A stretch of 23,800 bases of DNA from DAOSVX01 sp964447275. GTDB taxonomy: Bacteria; Bacillota_I; Bacilli_A; RF39; UBA660. The number at the start of each line of letters is the position of its first letter. Position 1 is the stretch's first letter. Positions 16,158-22,958 of this stretch are shown piece after piece. The stretch is taken from positions 1 through 23,800 of the forward strand of contig CAYURI010000011.1 in the NCBI GenBank assembly GCA_964447275.1, given 5' to 3'. The translations under genes and the position numbers were made by a program. The notes below the pieces were generated by a model that saw nothing but the letters and a program-made list of their open reading frames with translations, was not told where the DNA came from and made no database searches.

Positions 16158-16196
16158 TTAAGAAAAAAGTCAAATAATTTGACTTTTTTCTTAATT
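16156..16196 (+). terminator. Perfect 19-bp terminator hairpin after the Rel-like gene
   Basis: 16156-16174 pairs perfectly with 16178-16196 around a TAA loop. It contains the rel stop codon and an A6/T6 block within the stem, and is symmetric enough to act in both directions. Its right arm also carries the -35 of hisS. Confidence 0.8.
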
Positions 16197-16207
16197 TAAT
16201 AGATAAT
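16179..16207 (+). promoter_or_regulatory. Promoter of hisS, overlapping the rel terminator
   Basis: TTGACT (16179-16184) lies inside the right arm of the terminator hairpin, followed by a 17-base spacer and GATAAT (16202-16207), 22 bases before the hisS start. Both boxes differ from consensus by one base. Confidence 0.6.
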
Positions 16208-16228
16208 TTCAAGTAGGAGAAGATAATT

Positions 16229-17539
16229 ATGAAAAATAAAATTGAACCAAAAACTTTAGCTGGTTTTATGGAATTAAATCCTGATGAACAAGTAGTTTTT
16301 AATAAAATGATTAATATTATTAAAGAAACATATGAAAAATATGGTTTTTGGCCGTTAGACACACCAATTATTGAGTACTCAGAAGTTTTACTTGCTAAAG
16401 CTGGTGGTGAGACAGAAAAACAAATATATCGTTTTAATAAAGGCGAAAATGATCTATCATTAAGATTTGATTTAACAGTTCCTTTAGCTAAATATGTCGC
16501 TCAAAAATATAATGAGTTAGTATTTCCTTTTAAAAGATATCAAATTGGTAAAGTATTTAGAGGCGAAAGACCTCAAAAAGGCCGTTATAGAGAGTTTTAT
16601 CAATGTGATATAGATGTTATAGGGGATAATGAATTATCTTTAATGTATGATGCTGAAATGCCTGCTATTATATATGATATATTTAAAAAACTTAATTTTG
16701 GTGATTTTTTAATAAAGATAAATAATCGCAAAATTTTAAAAGGTTTTTTTGAAAGTTTGAATTTAGAAACTGAAATAACTGATATATTAAGAATTATTGA
16801 TAAACTAGATAAAATTGGTAAAGATAATGTTATTGAAGAATTAAAAAAACTTAATATAAGTATCGATTTTATTAATAATATTATGAATTTTATTAATATA
16901 AATGGATCTAATCAAGAAAAAATAACATCTTTAAAAGCTTTAAATATTAAAAATGAAACATTTAATTTAGGTGTAAATGAATTAGAAACAGTTATAAATA
17001 GTTTGAAATCTTTAGATATTAGTGATAATAATATAGAAATTAATTTTACTATTACTAGAGGGCTAGATTACTATACTGGTACAGTTTATGAAACTATTTT
17101 AAAAGATTATCCATCTTTAGGGAGTATTTGTTCTGGTGGAAGATATGAAAACTTAGCAGAATATTATACTGATAAAAAATTACCTGGTGTTGGCATATCA
17201 ATTGGTTTTACTAGACTTTTCTATCAATTAAGAGAAGCTAATATTATAAAAATTGATAAAGCCTCTTCTTCAGATGTAATGATTATTCCAATGGTAGAAG
17301 ATGTTTCTTATATAAATAATATTGCGAAAAAACTTAGGGATAATAATATTTCTGCAAATATTTGTTATATTGATAAAGATTTTAAAAAGAAATTAAGATA
17401 TGCTGATAAATCCAATGTTAAATTTATAATTATTATTGGTGAAGACGAAATAAAAAATAATATTTTGACTATTAAAAATATGGAAGATGGCACACAAGAA
17501 AAATTAAGTATTGATGAAGTAATTAAAAAGCTAGGATAA
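16229..17539 (+). CDS. hisS: Histidyl-tRNA synthetase
   Basis: This 436-residue class II synthetase charges tRNA-His. Visible signatures are LRFDLTVPLAKYVAQ, the motif 2 region FRGERPQKGRYREFYQCDIDVIG, the histidine-binding GLDYYTGTVYE and the motif 3 region GVGISIGFTRL. A C-terminal anticodon-binding domain (DVMIIPMVEDVSYINNIAKKLR) completes it. It is slightly longer than B. subtilis HisRS, mainly in the middle insertion (about residues 165-260), which is Asn/Ile/Lys-rich. The ATG at 16229 follows TAGGAGA. It has its own promoter and terminator. Confidence 0.96.
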   Translation: MKNKIEPKTLAGFMELNPDEQVVFNKMINIIKETYEKYGFWPLDTPIIEYSEVLLAKAGGETEKQIYRFNKGENDLSLRFDLTVPLAKYVAQKYNELVFPFKRYQIGKVFRGERPQKGRYREFYQCDIDVIGDNELSLMYDAEMPAIIYDIFKKLNFGDFLIKINNRKILKGFFESLNLETEITDILRIIDKLDKIGKDNVIEELKKLNISIDFINNIMNFININGSNQEKITSLKALNIKNETFNLGVNELETVINSLKSLDISDNNIEINFTITRGLDYYTGTVYETILKDYPSLGSICSGGRYENLAEYYTDKKLPGVGISIGFTRLFYQLREANIIKIDKASSSDVMIIPMVEDVSYINNIAKKLRDNNISANICYIDKDFKKKLRYADKSNVKFIIIIGEDEIKNNILTIKNMEDGTQEKLSIDEVIKKLG

Positions 17540-17556
17540 AAAATATCCTAGTTTTT
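17531..17556 (+). terminator. Intrinsic terminator after hisS
   Basis: CTAGGATA (17531-17538), loop AAAAA and TATCCTAG (17544-17551), then five T's. The hisS stop codon (17537-17539) lies in the left arm and loop. Confidence 0.8.
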
Positions 17557-17568
17557 ATATGTAAATAA

Positions 17569-17577
17569 TGATATTAT
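17569..17577 (+). promoter_or_regulatory. Candidate extended -10 promoter for obgE
   Basis: TG-A-TATTAT at 17569-17577 is an extended -10 element 18 bases before the obgE start. The corresponding -35 position lies at the end of the hisS terminator and is poor (TAGTTT). Confidence 0.4.
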
Positions 17578-17594
17578 TAACTTGGTGAAATATT

Positions 17595-18857
17595 ATGTTT
17601 ATAGATGAAATTATTATAAAAATAACTGCTGGTAAAGGAGGAGATGGTTGCTCTTCTTTTCGTCATGAAAAATATGTTGAATTAGGCGGTCCAGATGGCG
17701 GCAATGGCGGCAGAGGTGCTGATATTATTTTTAAAGTTGATAAAAACTTAAAAACTTTAATTGATTTAAAATATCAAAAACATATTAAAGGACAAAAAGG
17801 CGAAAATGGTGAAGGCAGTAATAGGTATGGAAAAAATGCTGAACCAGTAATTGTTAAAGTCCCCGAAGGAACAGTTATAATTGATACTAATACTAATAAG
17901 ACTTTAGCTGATTTAATATATGACGGTGAAGAATTTTTAGTTTGTAAAGGTGGTAGAGGTGGTAAAGGTAATAAAGCTTTTGCAACTAAGTTTGATAAAG
18001 CACCAAGAATAAGTGAACTTGGTGAACCAGGTGAAGAAAAATTAATTAAATGTGAATTACATATTTTAGCTGATATTGGCTTGGTAGGAATGCCTAGTGT
18101 AGGTAAAAGTTCTATCTTAGCTTTAATTAGTGCTTCAAAACCCAAAATAGCATCTTATCATTTTACTACTTTAAATCCTAATCTTGGTCTTGTGAAAGTT
18201 AAAAATCATCATCCTTTTATAATAGCTGATTTACCAGGATTAATTAAAGGAGCAAGTGAAGGAATTGGTTTAGGCGATAAATTTTTAAAACATACTTCAC
18301 GTACTAAAATTATCGCCCATGTTATTGATATGGGAGCTGAAGAAGGTAGGAATCCAATTATTGATTATGAAGAAATAAATAACGAATTAGCTAAATATAG
18401 TGATAAATTAAAAAATAAACTACAAATTATTATTGCTAATAAAATGGATTTACCTAATGCTAAAGAAAATTTAAATAAATTTAAAGCAAAATATCCTAAA
18501 ATTTATATTATTCCGATAAGTACATTTAATAACGAGGGAATTGATTTAATGTTAGAAACCTTTGCTAATACTTTAGAAAACTTAAAAGAAGAAGTAGTTA
18601 ATACTGAAAACTATATAACATATAAATATGAAGAAGAAAAACCATTTACAATTACCAAAGAAGATAATAGTTGGATAATTAAAGGGGAAAAAATTGAAAA
18701 ACTATTTAAAATGACTAGATTTAATATAGATGATTCTATTAAAAGGTTTTCTTTAAAACTTAAAAAAATGGGTGTTGAAGAAGAATTAGAACGTTTAGGT
18801 GCTAAAAAAGGTGATGAAGTTAAAATACTAGATTTTATTTTTGAATTTAAATCATAA
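17595..18857 (+). CDS. obgE: Obg/CgtA family GTPase
   Basis: This 420-residue essential GTPase has roles in 50S assembly and stress signalling; Obg proteins can bind ppGpp. The N-terminal Obg fold has the glycine-rich repeats GGDGCSSFRHEKYVELGGPDGG and KGGRGGKGNKAFAT (about 1-158). The G domain shows G1 GMPSVGKSS, switch II DLPGLIKGASEGIGLG and G4 NKMDLP. The C-terminal OCT domain begins around YITYKYEEEKPF. Length is typical. The ATG at 17595 follows TTGGTGAAA. It lies next to the pilin gene here but is separated from rpmA, which it directly follows in many Firmicutes. Confidence 0.96.
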   Translation: MFIDEIIIKITAGKGGDGCSSFRHEKYVELGGPDGGNGGRGADIIFKVDKNLKTLIDLKYQKHIKGQKGENGEGSNRYGKNAEPVIVKVPEGTVIIDTNTNKTLADLIYDGEEFLVCKGGRGGKGNKAFATKFDKAPRISELGEPGEEKLIKCELHILADIGLVGMPSVGKSSILALISASKPKIASYHFTTLNPNLGLVKVKNHHPFIIADLPGLIKGASEGIGLGDKFLKHTSRTKIIAHVIDMGAEEGRNPIIDYEEINNELAKYSDKLKNKLQIIIANKMDLPNAKENLNKFKAKYPKIYIIPISTFNNEGIDLMLETFANTLENLKEEVVNTENYITYKYEEEKPFTITKEDNSWIIKGEKIEKLFKMTRFNIDDSIKRFSLKLKKMGVEEELERLGAKKGDEVKILDFIFEFKS

Positions 18858-18860
18858 TTC

Positions 18861-18888
18861 TTGTATATTTAAAAAATTAAAGTATAAT
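18861..18888 (+). promoter_or_regulatory. Promoter of the pilin-adhesin / TM2 gene pair
   Basis: TTGTAT (18861-18866), a 16-base spacer and a perfect TATAAT (18883-18888). A second TATAAT overlaps downstream (18890-18895). AGAGG at 18896-18900 precedes the ATG at 18910. No terminator is seen after obgE, so read-through is also possible. Confidence 0.6.
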
Positions 18889-18909
18889 TTATAATAGAGG
18901 TTATATAAT

Positions 18910-20847
18910 ATGAGAAAAAAAAATGGGTTTACTTTAGTTGAACTTTTAGCAACCATAGTTATATTATCATTAATTGTTTTAGCAGCTACACCAGCTGTTT
19001 TATCAATTGCTAAAAAAATAAGAACTAGTATGTATTGTACTAAAATAGAAATGGTTAAAAAAGCAGGCCAAATGTATGGCCAAGAAAACAATTTAACACA
19101 AGAATGTTTTGTTGGTGGCACATTATATAATTGTAAATCTATTACTGTTAATGATTTAATTGTAAATCATTATATAACTGCTGATGGAAAAAATAATACT
19201 TTAACTGATCCACGTGATAAAAGTTCGATGAATAATACTACAGTAACAGTCTATACTAGATATAATAAATATTATACTGCTGTAGCAGCTTTTGGCTGTG
19301 GTGATATTACCTCAGTAGCAGTAGGAAGAAATATTGTTTTAACTTTAAATGGTGGAACACTTTCAGAGAGTTTACCATCAATTATTGGTGAAGGAGACAC
19401 TATTACTTTAACAACTCCAGTGAAATATGGTTATCAATTTACTGGTTGGACCGTAACTGGTGAAGGGAATTCAATTACAAATAACATTCTTACAGTTGGC
19501 AGTGAAACTATTTATTTAACTGCTAACTGGGAGATTAATTCGCATACTTTAACAGTTAATGCTAATGGCGGAACTTGGAGTGGCACAACCCCACAAACTG
19601 TTGAAATAAATAATAGCATAACAATTAATAATCCAACCAAAGCTGGACATCAGTTTACCGGGTGGACTATTACTGGAACTGGCTCAACAGTAGATGGTAC
19701 TACTTTTACAATGGGCACATCTGATACTACTTTAACAGCCAGCTGGTTGCGTAATTCTTATATATTAACAATAAATCCAAATGGAGGAACATGGAATGGC
19801 ACAAGCCCACAAAATCTCTTTCTAAGTGATAGTGTTACTATCAACAATCCAACAAAATCAGGTTATGCATTTGCTGGCTGGAGCATTACTGGAACAGGAT
19901 CAACAATAAATGGTACTACTTTTACAATGGGCACCAATGATACAACATTATCTGCTAATTGGATGACAACAACTCCAACAACCTTTTCCTACACAGGTGC
20001 AGTTCAAACCTTTACAGCACCAACATCTGGATATTATAAAATTGAATTATGGGGTGCAAAGGGTTATGGTGATCCAGCCGGAGGTAGAGGAGGCTATGGG
20101 GCATATACATCTGGAATAATCTACTTATCTTCTAGTATGCAAATATATATATATGTTGGTGGTATTGGTGTCGCTGGAAGTTCATCAAAAACATTTAATG
20201 GTGGTGGTGGTGGCCAATTTGGTGGCGGCGCTTCAACTGATATAAGACTTATTTCAGGGACTTGGAATGATGCAGCGTCTTTAAAAAGTAGAATAATGGT
20301 GGCTGGTGCTGGTGCCGGAAATGACACACGTGATATTGGTGGTGGCGGTGGTGGCCTTAGTGGGTATGCAAGTTCTTCTAACACAGGTAAAGGCGGTACA
20401 CAAATTGCTGGTGGGGCAGGCACCGAATATGGTGGATTCGGTTATGGCGGTGGTAATAACACCAGTAATGGCGGCGGCGGTAGTGGTTATTATGGTGGTG
20501 GAAATAGTACTAGTGGTAGCGATTATGGTGGCGGCGGTGGATCATCATATATAAGCGGGCATACAGGATGTGTAGCTATAATTTCATCATCAAGCACATC
20601 GCCAAGAACAGGAACTGGTGGAGCAGCCTGTTCTCAAGGCGGTACAGATAATTTATGTAGCATTCATTATAGTGGTTATTATTTTTCAAATACATTAATG
20701 ATTGATGGCTCTGGATATACATGGACAAATACTAAAGCCGTTTCTGTTGGAACTAATTTAATGCCCAATCCATCAGGGGGGACTTATAGCAGTGGTTATG
20801 GTAATACTGGTAATGGTTATGCTAGAATAACATATATAAGTAATTAG
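18910..20847 (+). CDS. Type IV prepilin-like adhesin: pilin N-terminus, three InlB B-type repeats, glycine-rich C-terminal domain
   Basis: 645 residues. The N-terminus MRKKNG/FTLVELL is a class III (type IV) prepilin signal: basic leader, cleavage expected after G6, Glu at mature position 5 (E11), then a roughly 20-residue hydrophobic helix (to about A30). Residues 31-135 resemble a short pilin-like head with C43, C66, C75 and C130. Three repeats of about 70 residues follow (142-207, 212-279, 284-351), each with NGGT, a hydrophobic GY/H..GW core and a closing ANW or ASW; they match the InlB B / Listeria-Bacteroides repeat. From about 356 a glycine-rich domain of the Gly_rich type begins (FSYTGAVQTFTAP, YKIELWGAKG, ASTDIRL, SRIMVAGAG, many GGG runs). 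There is no LPxTG or C-terminal hydrophobic anchor. I infer a pilus-displayed adhesin, processed by the peptidase at 707. It is followed by a TM2 gene. Confidence 0.9.
   Translation: MRKKNGFTLVELLATIVILSLIVLAATPAVLSIAKKIRTSMYCTKIEMVKKAGQMYGQENNLTQECFVGGTLYNCKSITVNDLIVNHYITADGKNNTLTDPRDKSSMNNTTVTVYTRYNKYYTAVAAFGCGDITSVAVGRNIVLTLNGGTLSESLPSIIGEGDTITLTTPVKYGYQFTGWTVTGEGNSITNNILTVGSETIYLTANWEINSHTLTVNANGGTWSGTTPQTVEINNSITINNPTKAGHQFTGWTITGTGSTVDGTTFTMGTSDTTLTASWLRNSYILTINPNGGTWNGTSPQNLFLSDSVTINNPTKSGYAFAGWSITGTGSTINGTTFTMGTNDTTLSANWMTTTPTTFSYTGAVQTFTAPTSGYYKIELWGAKGYGDPAGGRGGYGAYTSGIIYLSSSMQIYIYVGGIGVAGSSSKTFNGGGGGQFGGGASTDIRLISGTWNDAASLKSRIMVAGAGAGNDTRDIGGGGGGLSGYASSSNTGKGGTQIAGGAGTEYGGFGYGGGNNTSNGGGGSGYYGGGNSTSGSDYGGGGGSSYISGHTGCVAIISSSSTSPRTGTGGAACSQGGTDNLCSIHYSGYYFSNTLMIDGSGYTWTNTKAVSVGTNLMPNPSGGTYSSGYGNTGNGYARITYISN
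19333..19962 (+). repeat. Three tandem InlB B-type repeats (coding)
   Basis: Units are at 19333-19530, 19543-19746 and 19759-19962. Units 2 and 3 are the most alike and keep an exact 216-base (72-codon) period. A 25-base segment is identical between them (19694-19718 and 19910-19934). Unit 1 is more diverged in its second half. The repeats lie between the pilin head and the glycine-rich domain. Confidence 0.85.
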
Positions 20848-20863
20848 ATAGGAGGTGTTATAA

Positions 20864-21181
20864 ATGAAATATTGTACAAATTGTGGTAAAGAGCTAAAAG
20901 AAGGGGCTGATGTCTGTCTTAGTTGCGGTAAAGTTATTAAAGAGGTTAAGTCAATGAAAGACATATCGCCTAAATCTCGTTTAGTAACATTCTTACTTTG
21001 CACATTCTTAGGTACCTTAGGAGTTCATCGCTTCTATGTTGGCAAAACCGGAACTGGTATCTTATGGTTATTTACTTTAGGGCTATTTGGTATAGGTGTC
21101 TTAATTGACTGGATATTAATTATTAGTGGTGACTTTAAAGATGCTAATGAATTACCAATTAAAAATTGGGATGTTGATTAA
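20864..21181 (+). CDS. Zinc-ribbon plus TM2-domain membrane protein
   Basis: 105 residues. The N-terminal zinc ribbon has two CxxC knuckles (CTNCGKELKEG and CLSCGKVI). A TM2 domain follows from about residue 38: two hydrophobic helices around the LGTLGVHRFYVGKTGTGILW signature, ending in IDWILIISGDFKD. Both ends are probably cytoplasmic. TM2 proteins have no settled biochemical function in bacteria. A very strong AGGAGGTG (20850-20857) follows the pilin-adhesin stop by 2 bases, and the intergenic gap is 16 bases with no terminator, so the two genes should be one transcript. The strong site may mean it is made in excess of the adhesin. A link to pilus assembly is only suggested by position. 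Confidence 0.85.
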   Translation: MKYCTNCGKELKEGADVCLSCGKVIKEVKSMKDISPKSRLVTFLLCTFLGTLGVHRFYVGKTGTGILWLFTLGLFGIGVLIDWILIISGDFKDANELPIKNWDVD

Positions 21182-21193
21182 ATAAGTTCATTA

Positions 21194-21226
21194 AAAAAGT
21201 TCAAGAATTACTTGAACTTTTTATTT
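21194..21226 (+). terminator. Intrinsic terminator after the pilin-adhesin / TM2 pair
   Basis: The 12-bp stem AAAAAGTTCAAG (21194-21205) / CTTGAACTTTTT (21211-21222), with an AATTA loop, ends in a T-rich tail. It closes the two-gene unit. Confidence 0.85.
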
Positions 21227-21265
21227 AAATATTTTATATTTTTTTTATAAGTCTTTTATATCTAA

Positions 21266-21295
21266 TTGCTAAAAATCAAAATAATATGGTATACT
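21266..21295 (+). promoter_or_regulatory. Promoter of ruvAB
   Basis: TTGCTA (21266-21271), an 18-base spacer and TATACT (21290-21295) with TG at 21287-21288 (extended -10). The ribosome binding site AGGGTGAT begins at 21302, so the leader is only a few bases long. Confidence 0.65.
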
Positions 21296-21313
21296 TTTTT
21301 TAGGGTGATAATA

Positions 21314-21868
21314 GTGTACAACTATATAATTGGCAAAATAAAAGATATTAAAAGTAATTATATTGTTTTAGAAAATAATAATATTGGTTATGAAATTAAA
21401 GTAGCAAATCCATATTCTTTTGAATTAGAAAAAGAATATCAAGTATTTATTTATACCCATGTTAGAGAAGATGAATATACGTTATATGGCTTTAAAATAA
21501 ATGATGAGAAGGAATTGTTCCTAAAACTAATAAATGTTAAAGGAATAGGCCCTAAAATGGCTCTACCAGTCCTTGCTACAGGAAGTATTAATGGTATATA
21601 TGATGCTATTGAAAGAGAAAATATTTTATATTTAACTAAGTTTCCTAAAATAGGTGAAAAAGTAGCTCGACAAATAATTTTAGATTTAAAAGGAAAACTA
21701 GGTAAACAAGCTAATATATTAACTAATACTAGTTTTGATGAATTAGTTAGTGTTTTAGAAAGTTTAGGTTATAAAACACTTGATATTAAGAAGGTATTAC
21801 CTAATATTAATACCGAATTAAAAATTGAAGAACAAGTTAAAGAAGCATTAAAATTATTAATGAAATAG
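21314..21868 (+). CDS. ruvA: Holliday junction branch migration protein RuvA
   Basis: About 184 residues, slightly under the usual 200. RuvA tetramers bind Holliday junctions and load RuvB. The N-terminal OB-fold starts YNYIIGKIKDI. Helix-hairpin-helix motifs are LINVKGIGPKMAL and LTKFPKIGEKVARQIILDLKGKL. The C-terminal domain III that contacts RuvB is SFDELVSVLESLGY to the end. I assign a GTG start at 21314, because RuvA proteins begin MY.YI.G and AGGGTGAT lies at 21302-21309. The in-frame TTG at 21266 coincides with the -35 box and is rejected. It precedes ruvB by 9 bases. Confidence 0.95.
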   Translation: MYNYIIGKIKDIKSNYIVLENNNIGYEIKVANPYSFELEKEYQVFIYTHVREDEYTLYGFKINDEKELFLKLINVKGIGPKMALPVLATGSINGIYDAIERENILYLTKFPKIGEKVARQIILDLKGKLGKQANILTNTSFDELVSVLESLGYKTLDIKKVLPNINTELKIEEQVKEALKLLMK

Positions 21869-21877
21869 GGTGGTTAT

Positions 21878-22879
21878 ATGGAAAGAATTATTACTGAGAG
21901 TTATATTAAAGATGATGATTTTGATTTAAATTTAAGGCCTAAATATTTAAAAGAATATATTGGCCAAAAAGAAGTTAAAGAAAATATTGATGTCTTTATT
22001 AAAGCTTGTAAAATAAGAGGGGAAGCCCTAGACCATATTTTGCTTTATGGGCCTCCAGGATTAGGTAAAACTACTTTAGCGCATATTATTGCTAATGAAC
22101 TTGGTACTAACATAAAAACTACTAGTGGACCAGCAATTGAAAAAAGTGGTGATTTAGCAGCTATTTTATCTTCTTTAGAACCAGGGGATGTTTTATTTAT
22201 TGATGAAATTCATAGAATGCCTAAATTTATCGAAGAAATCTTATATCCAGCTATGGAAGACTTCGAAATTGATATTATTATTGGTAGTGAAGGAACCAGC
22301 AAAAACATTAAAATTGAATTGCCACCATTTACTTTAATTGGTGCAACAACTAGAGCAGGTGATATATCAAGCCCTTTAAGAGATAGATTTGGTATTGTTT
22401 CAAAGCTTAATTATTATTCAGTAAGTGAATTAACTGAAATAATAAAAAGAACAAGTAAAGTATTAAAAACTAAGATTACTGATGAAGCGGCTTATATATT
22501 AGCCGAAAGATGTCGTAAAACACCAAGAATAGCCAATCGTTTATTTAAAAGAATTAGTGATTTTGCTTTAGTAGAAGGTAATAATATTATTGATGAAACT
22601 GGGTTAAAAAAATCATTAAATAGATTAAATGTTGATAATTATGGTTTAGATCAAATCGATATAGAATATTTAACATCATTAATTACTAAATTTAATGGTG
22701 GACCGGTTGGTGTCGAGACAATTGCCACCTCAATTGGTGAAGAAGTAACAACTATTGAAGATGTTGTTGAACCATTCTTATTACAAGAAGGTTTTATAAA
22801 AAGAACAAGAAGTGGTAGAATGGCCACAGAAAAAAGTTATAATCATTTAAAAATTGATAAGAATTTATCATTGTTTTAA
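21878..22879 (+). CDS. ruvB: Holliday junction DNA helicase RuvB
   Basis: This 333-residue AAA+ motor drives branch migration with RuvA. It shows RPKYLKEYIGQ, Walker A GPPGLGKTT, Walker B LFIDEIHR, sensor GATTRAG, the arginine finger region SSPLRDRFGI, and the winged-helix C-terminal domain (GGPVGVETIATSIGEE, EPFLLQEGFIKRTRSGRMAT). Length is typical. AGGGTGG before the ATG is a good ribosome binding site. Co-transcribed with ruvA and followed by a terminator. Confidence 0.97.
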   Translation: MERIITESYIKDDDFDLNLRPKYLKEYIGQKEVKENIDVFIKACKIRGEALDHILLYGPPGLGKTTLAHIIANELGTNIKTTSGPAIEKSGDLAAILSSLEPGDVLFIDEIHRMPKFIEEILYPAMEDFEIDIIIGSEGTSKNIKIELPPFTLIGATTRAGDISSPLRDRFGIVSKLNYYSVSELTEIIKRTSKVLKTKITDEAAYILAERCRKTPRIANRLFKRISDFALVEGNNIIDETGLKKSLNRLNVDNYGLDQIDIEYLTSLITKFNGGPVGVETIATSIGEEVTTIEDVVEPFLLQEGFIKRTRSGRMATEKSYNHLKIDKNLSLF

Positions 22880-22894
22880 TATAAAAAAATACCT

Positions 22895-22921
22895 AAAAAG
22901 GGTGGACAAACCGCCCTTTTT
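22895..22921 (+). terminator. Intrinsic terminator after ruvB
   Basis: AAAAAGGGTGG (22895-22905), loop ACAAA and CCGCCCTTTTT (22911-22921), with one G-U pair. Its loop region also carries the candidate -35 of the next gene. Confidence 0.85.
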
Positions 22922-22931
22922 GTCATATAAT
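22903..22931 (+). promoter_or_regulatory. Promoter of the amidohydrolase-like gene, overlapping the ruvB terminator
   Basis: TGGACA (22903-22908, one mismatch to TTGACA) lies in the terminator's left arm and loop, with a 17-base spacer and a perfect TATAAT (22926-22931). The next start codon is at 22959. Confidence 0.6.
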
Positions 22932-22958
22932 GTTCGGGCAAGGGAAGGGGTGGCATAT

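Noticed and set aside
17774..18145. Minus-strand frame of 123 codons inside obgE
   Set aside because: Its composition mirrors the Gly-rich Obg fold; no ribosome binding site or family resemblance.
18852..19121. Minus-strand frame across the adhesin promoter and signal
   Set aside because: It crosses a clear promoter and the pilin signal coding region, and has no recognisable protein.
20121..20423. Proline-rich open frame on the minus strand opposite the glycine-rich domain
   Set aside because: It is the mirror of GGT/GGC glycine codons; it has no ribosome binding site and lies wholly inside a better-supported gene.
20306..20554. Valine/alanine-rich plus-strand frame inside the adhesin
   Set aside because: A +1-type reading of the glycine repeats with no start signal; not a gene.
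18910..20847. Sortase-anchored surface protein
   Set aside because: There is no LPxTG-like motif, C-terminal hydrophobic stretch or basic tail; the protein ends in ARITYISN.
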